From contig JAFZRU010000017.1 in NCBI GenBank assembly GCA_017619755.1, forward strand, positions 1 through 64,000: 64,000 bases of DNA, given 5' to 3'. The position numbers and the translations under genes are program-made. The stretch is from Prevotella sp. (GTDB taxonomy: Bacteria; Bacteroidota; Bacteroidia; Bacteroidales; Bacteroidaceae). Below, in pieces: positions 28,364 through 36,980 of this stretch. The notes under the pieces were generated by a model. The model was not told the origin of the DNA and ran no database searches. It saw only the letters and a list, made by a program, of their open reading frames with translations. Each line of letters starts with the position of its first letter. Positions within the stretch are counted from its first letter, which is position 1.

Positions 28364-31300
28364 TCATTCGCTCATGAGGGTTGCCACGATGGTTGTCACG
28401 TCGGAGATGGTGATGGACCCGTCGCCGTTCACGTCGGCATTGCATTTCATAAAGCCGTCGGCTTGTTCTTTGAGGATGTATTCTATGGAAAGGCTGACAT
28501 CGGCGACGGTGATCATTCCGTCATCGTTGGTGTCGCCGGGCAGGCCGTTGATGGGTAGCATCAACGGGACATCCTTTTGTTGCAGGTTTGTCAGGAAAAA
28601 GGCCTCGCTGGCTTTCACCGCACCGTCTGCCGTGAGGACGAAGGTGCTGCCGGTTTTGTTGAGGACATAGGCGTTGCACACTGTCTTATCGCCGGTGACT
28701 CCTTCATAGGTGAAGTTCTTGCTCACCACGCTGCATACAGGCGAGGCCATCACCATGGCGTCGGTGGCGCTTAGCACGAGTGGCTTGTTCTTGCAGTCGT
28801 CTGTAGTGCCGATGATAAGGGGGGCGTTGGGAGACCATCCCCCGGCGTCGGAGAAGGCTGCCGTTCGTCCGTTGTCACCGACAAACTCCCACAGATAGTA
28901 ACCAGTGGTGGAGGTGGACTTCTCCTTGAGGCGGGTGATGGCCTTTCCTCCGGAAGTGATGGTTTGGACAGTGAAGGGCAGTGTGATGGCTTGCCATCCC
29001 ACGTGTGTGTTACAGGAGAGAGTGGGTGTGCGCGTATAACTTGCCTTGTCGGCGTGGAAAGTCATCGGCACGTGGAAACCATGACCTTCTGAGAGGCTGA
29101 TGTTCGTTGCCCGGTGTCCTTTCACCACGTTTTTGCCTTTCAGCATGCTCGGCACGGTGGCCACGGAGGCGATGTAGTAGAGGGTGTTGGGGTTGCTGTT
29201 GGGGTTGATGATGTACTTGTCGAGGACGCCCAGTTCCTCGAAACTGACAGCGACGGCGTCGGCAGGTACGTGGAGGGTGTCGCTGGGGATGGAGACCTTG
29301 CGCTCGCCATCGGCCGTCCAGGAGACAACGCTGGCTTTCACCGTCTTCACGCCAAGGGTGGTGAAAGTCGTGATGCTGTTATAAATCTTGAGGTTGATTT
29401 TTTCTCCCACGCTGACGGGGAATGAATAATTAACCGTGACCGTCTGTCCGGGGGGTATCTTGGTGGGTATGAAGACGGGGTATGCCGCCCAGGAGCCGGA
29501 AGGGGCGGGTTTCTGCAGCTGTACGTTGATGGTGCTGTTGTATTCCTTGTCAGTGGGGTTGGTGAAGGTGGCGCTGCCCTCGAGGATAGAGCCATACAAG
29601 TATTTGCCTACGATGTTCTTCACCTCCGACGATACCATGGTCAGTTTGGGCGTAGGGTTCGTCTTGGTCAGCGTGAAGGCCTCGTCAATGTAGATGACGT
29701 TGGAGGGGCCGGGAGAGGTGGATATTTGCAACTTGTTGGTGAGTGTCTGGCGGTAGAAGAAGAATTCCACATATTCCTCCCCACCGGGTGGGATGTAAGC
29801 TTGCTCGTAGGAGGAGAGGGAGGTGTTCATATAGAGAAAGAGGCGGGCGTTGAAATCTTGTTCGCCGTTGTTTCTCACCAAGACTGTCAAGCACAAGGGG
29901 GAGATGCCGTACAGGAAAGTCTGCTTCACGTCCAACACCTCCAAGTCGGGGGCGGTTGTCGATTTCTTGTTGGTGATGGTGAATTTTCCATTGCTTTTCA
30001 CCACTTTCAGGTAGTAGCTTTCCGACTTGAGGTTGGGGAACCATTCCCCGTCGGCACCTGAACGGTCGATGCCCCGGATGGTGTAGGTGCCATCATTGAG
30101 GTTCTTGCCGAAGTTGTCGAGGAGAAGGATGCTGTCCATGGTCATTTTCGCGCTGGAAAGTGAGATGCTCCCCACCTGTTTTGTTTCCAATATGTGGCCC
30201 TCGGCGTCGAAAAGGCCCAGGGCGGTGTCGTAGGCGGGGACCAGGCCGGTGTGGCTGTAACAGTAGTACACGCTGGCGGGGGAGAGGCCGGCATTGGCGT
30301 CGTAGGTGTAGGTGCCTTTGGTCGTCTTCTCCCCAGAACTGTTCGTCAGATAGATGTCGGTGGTGGTGACGCCGCTGCCGGAGTTGACGTAGGTCTGCCC
30401 CCCTTCCTGGGGGCAAAGTCCCACGATGGCATATTGGTTGATGGAGTATCCGCCGCATCCGGAACTGCCCCCCACGCCTTGCGCGGCCGGGTTGAGCACT
30501 TGAAGGCGGTAGTAGCCGTTGGCCATGCCGCCCCATCCCCAGTTGATGTGGAAAAGGCCGTTCCCGTCGAAGCCGTCGCAGACGAAAGCGTGGGCAATGC
30601 CGGAGGATTGTGCGCTGTAAAACACCGGTCTTCCACAGATGAGTTCATGGTGGATGATGCGCTCCCATTCATGGGTGTTGTAGTCGGTATGACACACCTC
30701 CCTTGCCTGGCTGTTGTAGCCGAAACAGTTGCGCATCACATCGCAGATGCCTATGGTGGGTGCGCTGGAGGAACTGTCTCCGTATTTCATTCCCACGGCG
30801 TGGCCGCAATAGAGCATCAGGTCGGCGACGGCCCTGTTGGAGGTGTCGTCGAGGTCGGTGCTGAGAGGGTAGGAGTCTTTCATTGAGGCCCAGTCGAAGG
30901 TAATGGGCGGGAGGGCGTCGAAACTGCTGTAGGCGGGTATTTCTGAGGTGTTTTCGCGGGGCCATTGGTGATAGTACATCACTTGGGCCAGGGCGGTGGC
31001 CACGCACCCGGTGGGGGTTTGCCCGTCGCTGGTGGTGCGGCAGAGCAGGTTGTAGGGGTATTTTTGGTTCCAGTTGGTTGTGAGGAGCGGCTCCACCACT
31101 TGCCATGCCGTGTAGTCGTCATCCTCGGAGGAGGCAGTCGGGGTCGCAGCGCGTGCCTGACAGATGTCCTCCGCATATCCGTCGAGCAACGCCTGCATGT
31201 TGTCGGGTATGTTGGAGGCGTCGAAACACCCGGTATCTGCATAGCCCAACACTTGTCCTCTCTCGTCGCCAGCGACGATGACGAATCCCTTGTTTCCTGA

Positions 31301-31513
31301 TTGGTTGAAAACATAGTAGTAGGTTTCGTCGGTCTTTTGCAAGTGTCCGGGCGCCCGGCCTTGGTGGGCGAGGGTCAGGCGGATGTCCTTCGCCCCTCTC
31401 GATGACAGGAACAACTGAGCATGCTGCAAGGCACGGGTGCTTGGTGGGGGAGTGCTTGCGAAGGTGGCAACGTGTGCTGCGATAATAAGCAGTGCGAGGA
31501 TAATGCTTCTCAT
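28364..31513 (-). CDS. Secreted C10 (streptopain-like) cysteine protease with dockerin tail
   Basis: 1049 residues. Signal peptide at 1-20; Spi-type propeptide about 25-130; C10 peptidase domain about 135-375, with the catalytic Cys170 in PTGCVATALAQ and His308 in SSGIAHAFVCDGFDG. The NWGWGGMANGYYRL motif follows. Beta-sandwich repeats occupy about 400-960. A type I dockerin-like pair of Ca2+ loops (GDTNDDGMITVADV and ADVNGDGSITISDV) ends the protein. Related proteases include interpain A of Prevotella intermedia. No cohesin or scaffoldin is present, so the dockerin may serve surface or secretion roles. It is a tandem paralog of the next gene, with 15 bp between them. C10 substrates cannot be inferred. 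Confidence 0.92.
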   Translation of the reverse strand: MRSIILALLIIAAHVATFASTPPPSTRALQHAQLFLSSRGAKDIRLTLAHQGRAPGHLQKTDETYYYVFNQSGNKGFVIVAGDERGQVLGYADTGCFDASNIPDNMQALLDGYAEDICQARAATPTASSEDDDYTAWQVVEPLLTTNWNQKYPYNLLCRTTSDGQTPTGCVATALAQVMYYHQWPRENTSEIPAYSSFDALPPITFDWASMKDSYPLSTDLDDTSNRAVADLMLYCGHAVGMKYGDSSSSAPTIGICDVMRNCFGYNSQAREVCHTDYNTHEWERIIHHELICGRPVFYSAQSSGIAHAFVCDGFDGNGLFHINWGWGGMANGYYRLQVLNPAAQGVGGSSGCGGYSINQYAIVGLCPQEGGQTYVNSGSGVTTTDIYLTNSSGEKTTKGTYTYDANAGLSPASVYYCYSHTGLVPAYDTALGLFDAEGHILETKQVGSISLSSAKMTMDSILLLDNFGKNLNDGTYTIRGIDRSGADGEWFPNLKSESYYLKVVKSNGKFTITNKKSTTAPDLEVLDVKQTFLYGISPLCLTVLVRNNGEQDFNARLFLYMNTSLSSYEQAYIPPGGEEYVEFFFYRQTLTNKLQISTSPGPSNVIYIDEAFTLTKTNPTPKLTMVSSEVKNIVGKYLYGSILEGSATFTNPTDKEYNSTINVQLQKPAPSGSWAAYPVFIPTKIPPGQTVTVNYSFPVSVGEKINLKIYNSITTFTTLGVKTVKASVVSWTADGERKVSIPSDTLHVPADAVAVSFEELGVLDKYIINPNSNPNTLYYIASVATVPSMLKGKNVVKGHRATNISLSEGHGFHVPMTFHADKASYTRTPTLSCNTHVGWQAITLPFTVQTITSGGKAITRLKEKSTSTTGYYLWEFVGDNGRTAAFSDAGGWSPNAPLIIGTTDDCKNKPLVLSATDAMVMASPVCSVVSKNFTYEGVTGDKTVCNAYVLNKTGSTFVLTADGAVKASEAFFLTNLQQKDVPLMLPINGLPGDTNDDGMITVADVSLSIEYILKEQADGFMKCNADVNGDGSITISDVTTIVATLMSE

Positions 31514-31528
31514 GGGTTGCCGGGGTGG

Positions 31529-34500
31529 TTAGTTGCTGAGAATGATTTCGACGATGGCTGTTACATCGGCAATGGTGATGGAGCCATCCCCGTTCATGTC
31601 GGCGTTGGCTTCGATGAAATTGGCCGCCTCGTTGCCGAGGATGTACTCCACGGTAAGCGAGACGTCGGAGATGGTCACAGAACCGTCACCGTTGACGTCG
31701 CCTGGAAGGCCTCCGATGGGAAGTAACGACGGAGCATTGGCAGAGGAAAGGCTGGTGGTGAAATAGGCCTCTCCGGATTTCACGGTGGCTTGGGGGGTGA
31801 GGGCGAAGGCGCTGCCCGCGCTGTTCATCACGTAAGCGTTGGACACAGTCTTGCCACCGGTGACGCCGTTATATTGGTAATTCTTGCTCACCACGCTACT
31901 CACAGAGGTCTGCATCACCATGGCGTTGGATGCGCTCAGGACGAGCTTCTTTCCTTTGCAGTCGGCGGTGGTGGCGATGATGTAGGGAGCGTTGGCAATC
32001 CAGCCCTCTACGTCGGAGAATGTCACGGTGCTGCCGTTGTCGCTGTCAAATTCCTTCAGCCAGTAACCGGAGGTGGCGGTGCTGCCGCTTTTGAGGCGCG
32101 AGACGGCTGTTCCGGCGGAAGTCACTGTCTGCACGGCGAAGGGTACGGTGATGGTTTGCCATCCCAACAGTCCGTTGCCGGTGAGGGTGGGGGTGCGGGT
32201 GTAGCTCACCTTGGTGGCGCTGAAGTTTTTTGGCACGTAGAAGCCTTGGCCTTCCACCAGGGTGATGGTTCCGGCTTCGTAGCTTTTCACCACGTTCTTG
32301 TTGTTCAATGATGAAGGCACGGTGGCCCCATGGGGGATGTAGTAGAGAGTGTTGGGGTTGCTGTTGGCCTTGATGGTGTATCCGCTGAGGGTTCCAGCCT
32401 CCTCAAAACTGGCTGCCGCCGCATCTGCCGGCACGGTGAACGTCTTGGTGAGGGCTGTGGCAGTGCGGTCGCCGCCGGCCGTCCAGGTGATGAAGCCTGC
32501 TTTCACCGTCTTCGAGCCATAGGAGGCGTAAGTCTTGTTGGCGTCGCAGACGCTGATTTGGAAAGTCTCTCCCACGCTGATGGGAAGGCTGTAGTGCAGC
32601 GTGACGGTCTGACCTGCGGGGATGTTGGCGGGCAGGCTGTTGTCATATACATACCACCATCCGTCGTAAGCTGGTTTCAGTAGGCGTAATGTCAGTGGGC
32701 TGTTGTAGTTCTGGCTGGTGGAGTTCTGCAAAGTGATGACGCCGTCGATGAGACTGCCATACATGGTGCTGCAGTCCACGTTCTTCAGTTCCGAGGACAC
32801 CGTGGTCAGTACGGGAAGGACACCGGTGTTGGCATCGTCGGAGAGGGTGAAGGCTTCGTTGGTGTAGCATATCACGAGGGGGCTGGTGGAGGTGGCCAGT
32901 TCTACTTTGCATGTGCCGGCAGCATGGTAGAAGTAGAAGTCCACATAGTCCTCGCCACCAGGGGAGAGGTAGGCGGTCTCGTAGGTGACGAGGTTTCCAT
33001 CCACATAGAGGTAGAGTGGGTCTTGGAATACTTTTTCGCCCGTGTTGGCCAACACTATGCGGAGGCATTTGGGCGATGTGCCGCGCTCGAAATTCTGCGT
33101 AACGCTCTTCACCATGAGCTGCGATTGGCGGTTGTCCTTGACGGCTGTCACAGTGAATTTCGAGCCGCTTTTCACCACTTTCAGGTAAAGAATGTCGGAT
33201 TTGATGCTGGGATACCACTCATCGGTTCCGATAAGGCGGTCGATGCCACGGATGTAGTAGGTGCCATCGGCGAGATTCTTGCCGAAGCCGTAGAGGGAGA
33301 AGCCGTTGGCGTTCCAACTGTTGGAACTGCCTTGGTAGCCGCTTCTGATTACGTAGGTGTCCACCAACTGCCCTTGGCTGTCGAAGAGACCAATGCCTAC
33401 ATCGTAGGCTGTTCCCAAGCCGGTGTGGCTGTAATAATAATATACGCGGGCGGAGGATAGGCCGTAATTGTTGTTGTAACTGTAGGTGCCTTCGGCTATC
33501 TCATTCCAAGAGTTGTCCACCAATTGGATGTCAACGGTGGTGATACCGCTTTCAGCCTTTGTCTCACCACCTTGGCTTGTGACTTGCGGTGAGAAGCCCA
33601 CGATGACGTATTGGTTGTTGGAGTATCCGCTGGTGCCACCTCCGCCAGTGCCTTGCGAGTTGGGGTTGAGTGCCTGTAGGCGGAAATAACCGTCGGAGAG
33701 TCCGCACCATCCCCAGTTGATGTGATAGAGGCCGTAGCCGTCGAAGCCGTCACACACGAAGGCATGGCCGCCGTTGGCCGATTTTGCGCTGTAGATGACC
33801 GGCCGCCCAGCTACCAGCTCGTCGTAGATGAGGCGGTTCCATTCTTCCGTTGAGTAATTGCTTCGCTGCACCTCTGTTGCCTTGTTGCCGTAGCCGAAAT
33901 AGTTGGATAGTGCACTGGGGATGTAGGAGGTGGAGCCAGCGGAGGCCCCCGTGCCGTAGGACATGTAAACGGCGTGTCCACAGTAAAGCATTAGGTCGGC
34001 CACGGCCTTGTTGGAAGCGTCGGTGAGGTCGCCGCTGCCGTCGTAGGAGTTTTTCATCAACGCCCAGTCGAAAGTGATGGACGGCAGGGCATCGTAGCTG
34101 CTGTATGCGGGAATCTCCATGGTGCTGGTACGGGGCCATTTGTGGTAGTACATGACTTGGGCGAAGGCGGTGGCCACGCAGCCGGTAACGGCTTGAGCGC
34201 CGTTTGTGGTGAAACACTCCAAGTTGAAGGGTTCGTCTTGTCCCCAACTGGTGGTGAGCATGGGGGCCACCACCTGCCAGGCCTCATTCTTGGCTTCTGG
34301 GGCTTTGGCCGTCGTTGCGGGGAGAGAGCGGGCTTGTGTGATTTCCTCGGCGTAGCAGTCGAGGAGCGCCTGCATGTTTTCGGGGACGTTGGTGGCGTCG
34401 AAATGCCCACGGTCGGCATAGCCCAGCACCTCGCTGGCGCAGTCGTCGCCGGCCACAATGACAAAGCCCTCGTCGGCTCCTTGGTTGAAAATGTAATAAC

Positions 34501-34696
34501 AGGCCTCATTGGCCGAACCCGGACGGGCGGCGGATTTTTGGCCGCGCTGCACGAGTTGTAGGGTGGGGGATGCGTGTCCTCTTTCTGAAAAAAACAATGT
34601 GGCTTTCTTCAGGGCTTGTGCCTGGCTGACGGGTGAGCCAAAGGCTGTGCCCATGCTCGTGACGGCCAATAGCAATGCGAGATAGGCTTTTTTCAT
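31529..34696 (-). CDS. Secreted C10 (streptopain-like) cysteine protease with dockerin tail, paralog 2
   Basis: 1055 residues with the same layout as its neighbour: signal peptide (MKKAYLALLLAVTSMGTAFG), Spi propeptide, and a C10 domain with Cys173 (VTGCVATAFAQ) and His311 (NGGHAFVCDGFDGYG). Repeated beta domains and a terminal dockerin pair (GDVNGDGSVTISDV and ADMNGDGSITIADV) follow. The two proteins align over their whole length, so the pair arose by tandem duplication. A clear Bacteroidetes promoter lies 60 bp upstream, and the first and second genes form an operon reading away from the GH43 gene. Confidence 0.93.
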   Translation of the reverse strand: MKKAYLALLLAVTSMGTAFGSPVSQAQALKKATLFFSERGHASPTLQLVQRGQKSAARPGSANEACYYIFNQGADEGFVIVAGDDCASEVLGYADRGHFDATNVPENMQALLDCYAEEITQARSLPATTAKAPEAKNEAWQVVAPMLTTSWGQDEPFNLECFTTNGAQAVTGCVATAFAQVMYYHKWPRTSTMEIPAYSSYDALPSITFDWALMKNSYDGSGDLTDASNKAVADLMLYCGHAVYMSYGTGASAGSTSYIPSALSNYFGYGNKATEVQRSNYSTEEWNRLIYDELVAGRPVIYSAKSANGGHAFVCDGFDGYGLYHINWGWCGLSDGYFRLQALNPNSQGTGGGGTSGYSNNQYVIVGFSPQVTSQGGETKAESGITTVDIQLVDNSWNEIAEGTYSYNNNYGLSSARVYYYYSHTGLGTAYDVGIGLFDSQGQLVDTYVIRSGYQGSSNSWNANGFSLYGFGKNLADGTYYIRGIDRLIGTDEWYPSIKSDILYLKVVKSGSKFTVTAVKDNRQSQLMVKSVTQNFERGTSPKCLRIVLANTGEKVFQDPLYLYVDGNLVTYETAYLSPGGEDYVDFYFYHAAGTCKVELATSTSPLVICYTNEAFTLSDDANTGVLPVLTTVSSELKNVDCSTMYGSLIDGVITLQNSTSQNYNSPLTLRLLKPAYDGWWYVYDNSLPANIPAGQTVTLHYSLPISVGETFQISVCDANKTYASYGSKTVKAGFITWTAGGDRTATALTKTFTVPADAAAASFEEAGTLSGYTIKANSNPNTLYYIPHGATVPSSLNNKNVVKSYEAGTITLVEGQGFYVPKNFSATKVSYTRTPTLTGNGLLGWQTITVPFAVQTVTSAGTAVSRLKSGSTATSGYWLKEFDSDNGSTVTFSDVEGWIANAPYIIATTADCKGKKLVLSASNAMVMQTSVSSVVSKNYQYNGVTGGKTVSNAYVMNSAGSAFALTPQATVKSGEAYFTTSLSSANAPSLLPIGGLPGDVNGDGSVTISDVSLTVEYILGNEAANFIEANADMNGDGSITIADVTAIVEIILSN

Positions 34697-34755
34697 AATG
34701 TTTTGTTTTTGGGATGGTTGTTAGTTGTGTTTATGGTGAAATTATAATTTTGGTG

Positions 34756-34787
34756 CAAAAATAGCATTTTTTCATCATATAGCCAAG
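34756..34787 (-). promoter_or_regulatory. Promoter of the C10 protease pair
   Basis: The minus strand reads CTTG (34787-34784), a 20-bp spacer, then TATTTTTG (34763-34756), an exact TAnnTTTG -7 box followed by CA. It is 60 bp upstream of the start codon. Confidence 0.7.
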
Positions 34788-34798
34788 AAAAGACGGCA

Positions 34799-36928
34799 TT
34801 ACTCCTCCCATTTCAGCACAGCGCCGTTGCGCCTTCCCGGGTCGGGGCCGGTGAAGTCCATGGAGTAGGAACTTCCGGTGGTGGGGCTTTTGCCGATGTA
34901 GCGGTGGTTGCTAAGGGAGAAAAGCATGAAGTCGTGGTCGAGGTAGTCCTGCCAAAGGAACATTTCTGCTTCCTCAAAAATGGTGGTGAAACGCACGTCG
35001 CCGGGTAGTCCGTCGCCATAGACTTTGATGTAGCGGCCGTCGGCGCACTGCAGGGTTACGAGGCCGACACCTCTATCGATAATCTTGAACTTCGTCAGTT
35101 CGCTCTTGTCACCGGGATGAGTATCGTGGAGCACACCGTGCTTGAGGGCGATGGCGGGACGTCCTGTGGCCTTGTTGATGATGCGGAAGGTTTTGCCATA
35201 GGGGATGTTGCCGCTGCGGTCGGCGCAAGGCTCGTCCACCGTGAAGTTGTCGAACTCGGCATAGCCGCCGTTCTTGCCTTTCACATTGAAGGCGAAGAGG
35301 GCGTGGCGTGAACCCTGGAAGGTGATGAGCTGGTAGGTGAGGGGCATCATGCGACCGAGGGTCTGGAATGTCTTGCCGTCGGTGGAATAGGCATACTGTG
35401 CTTGGTTGTCGTCATATTCGCCGATGCAGCGCAGCCAAATTTTGTTTTGCGGCAATGTCAACGGTATGTAAACGGTGTCGTTGGTGAGTTGCTCGAAGCA
35501 GCGGAGGGTCAGTTGGTTGCCTTCCTTCACGATGCCAATCCACGAGCAAGGCACGTTGATGTTGCCCAAACCACAGACATCGCCGTCCTTCATTCCTTTT
35601 ACGAAGAGTTCCACGGTGGTGGTGGACTTGGGACCTATGACACGTTGGGTGAGAGTGTTGCGTGCCCACATCAGTTGGTCGGAGGGCATGGTGTTCAATC
35701 TCAGTTTTCCACCTTTCAGGCTCCACATCTTGTCATCGGGGTTGTGGTTCCACTGCCACACACGCCCTAATGTCCTCCCGTCGAAGTTCTCGTTGCGATT
35801 GTAGGGAGCACTTATGGGTTGTGGTTTCTCTCCAGTAGGGTCGTAGCAACTCAAGGCGGTGGCGTTGCAATACAAGGATGCATCAGGCTTGTACCAAGTG
35901 CGTGGCGCCCGTCCAAGGTTACCTTCCAATCCCACCATCGGCCAGCCATCGACCCATGTCATCGGCATGAGGCACACGGTGCGTCCGATGGAATGGAAGT
36001 CCTGCATGAGGAGTGCCCACCATGTGCCGTTCTTGGCTTGCACGATGCCGCCCTGGTGGGCGTTGTCGCAACCCGTGGCATCCTCGCTGGCTGGTGCGAT
36101 GCCGAATTTAGTGCCGTCGCTGCCAATACGGTATTTCTCTCCCCGTGGCACTTGGGTGCGTCCCACACCGTGGTAGCCGTAGGTCTCGTCAGCAGAGATG
36201 ACTCGAGTCTCATAAGGTCCCCAGATGCTTTTCGAGCGTGAGCATAATGTGCGTCCGTTGGGACTGTAGTCGGTGGAGATGAGATAGTACATGCCGTCGA
36301 TTTTGTACATGTGGTGTCCTTCGCCCACGCCGTTGCCCTCGGGGATGATCACCCGGTCGGTTTCTTCTATCGGACCGCTCATGTCTGCTTTTAGTTCGGT
36401 GCAGTGCACCTCTCCGTAACCGTGGATGGCATAAATTTTTCCGTCATCGTCGAAGAGGACGCCAAGGTCGTAGATGCGCCCTTGCATGTTGTGATGCTTC
36501 CACGGGCCGTGGATGTCTTTCGATGTGTAGCATTGCAAACCTTTTCCGTTGACGTTGGAGAAGACATAGAACTGCCCGTTGGCGTAGCGGATGCAGGGTG
36601 CCCAAATGCCTTGGCCATAGACTTCTTTCTTGTCCTTCAGTGAGAAAGCATCGTCGTCGAAATCGAAACGGTCGAAGCAGTAGGAGATATTTTCCCAGTT
36701 GACAAGGTCTTTGGAGTGGAGGATGACCAGTCCCGGCACGCTGTGCATGGTGGTGCCGGCAAGGTAGTAGTCGTCGCCCACGCGCAGGATGTCGGGGTCG
36801 CTGAACTCGTCATAGAAAAGTGGGTTGGTGAAGGTGCCGTTGCCATTGTCGGCAGTCCATGACTTGGTTTGGGCTTGCAGGCCTATGCTGAGCAACAGGG
36901 CGAGGCAAAGGAGGATGGATTGTTTCAT
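34799..36928 (-). CDS. Secreted glycoside hydrolase family 43 protein
   Basis: 709 residues. Signal peptide (MKQSILLCLALLLSIGLQAQ), then a five-bladed beta-propeller with the base Asp in YDEFSDPDILRVGDDYYL, the transition-state Asp in RIYDLGVLFDDDGKIY, and the acid Glu in GVGEGHHMYKIDGMYY. A C-terminal beta-sandwich (about 375-560) is typical of the beta-xylosidase/arabinofuranosidase type. A final 130-residue module resembles a small carbohydrate-binding fold (TLQCADGRYIKVYGDG). Acts on xylan or arabinan side chains; exact bond unknown. Last gene of the five-gene hemicellulase operon. Confidence 0.9.
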   Translation of the reverse strand: MKQSILLCLALLLSIGLQAQTKSWTADNGNGTFTNPLFYDEFSDPDILRVGDDYYLAGTTMHSVPGLVILHSKDLVNWENISYCFDRFDFDDDAFSLKDKKEVYGQGIWAPCIRYANGQFYVFSNVNGKGLQCYTSKDIHGPWKHHNMQGRIYDLGVLFDDDGKIYAIHGYGEVHCTELKADMSGPIEETDRVIIPEGNGVGEGHHMYKIDGMYYLISTDYSPNGRTLCSRSKSIWGPYETRVISADETYGYHGVGRTQVPRGEKYRIGSDGTKFGIAPASEDATGCDNAHQGGIVQAKNGTWWALLMQDFHSIGRTVCLMPMTWVDGWPMVGLEGNLGRAPRTWYKPDASLYCNATALSCYDPTGEKPQPISAPYNRNENFDGRTLGRVWQWNHNPDDKMWSLKGGKLRLNTMPSDQLMWARNTLTQRVIGPKSTTTVELFVKGMKDGDVCGLGNINVPCSWIGIVKEGNQLTLRCFEQLTNDTVYIPLTLPQNKIWLRCIGEYDDNQAQYAYSTDGKTFQTLGRMMPLTYQLITFQGSRHALFAFNVKGKNGGYAEFDNFTVDEPCADRSGNIPYGKTFRIINKATGRPAIALKHGVLHDTHPGDKSELTKFKIIDRGVGLVTLQCADGRYIKVYGDGLPGDVRFTTIFEEAEMFLWQDYLDHDFMLFSLSNHRYIGKSPTTGSSYSMDFTGPDPGRRNGAVLKWEE

Positions 36929-36980
36929 GATGGTAGGTGAATGTTTATTGTTGTTTTCTTGTGGTCAGGAAAGGGGATGG

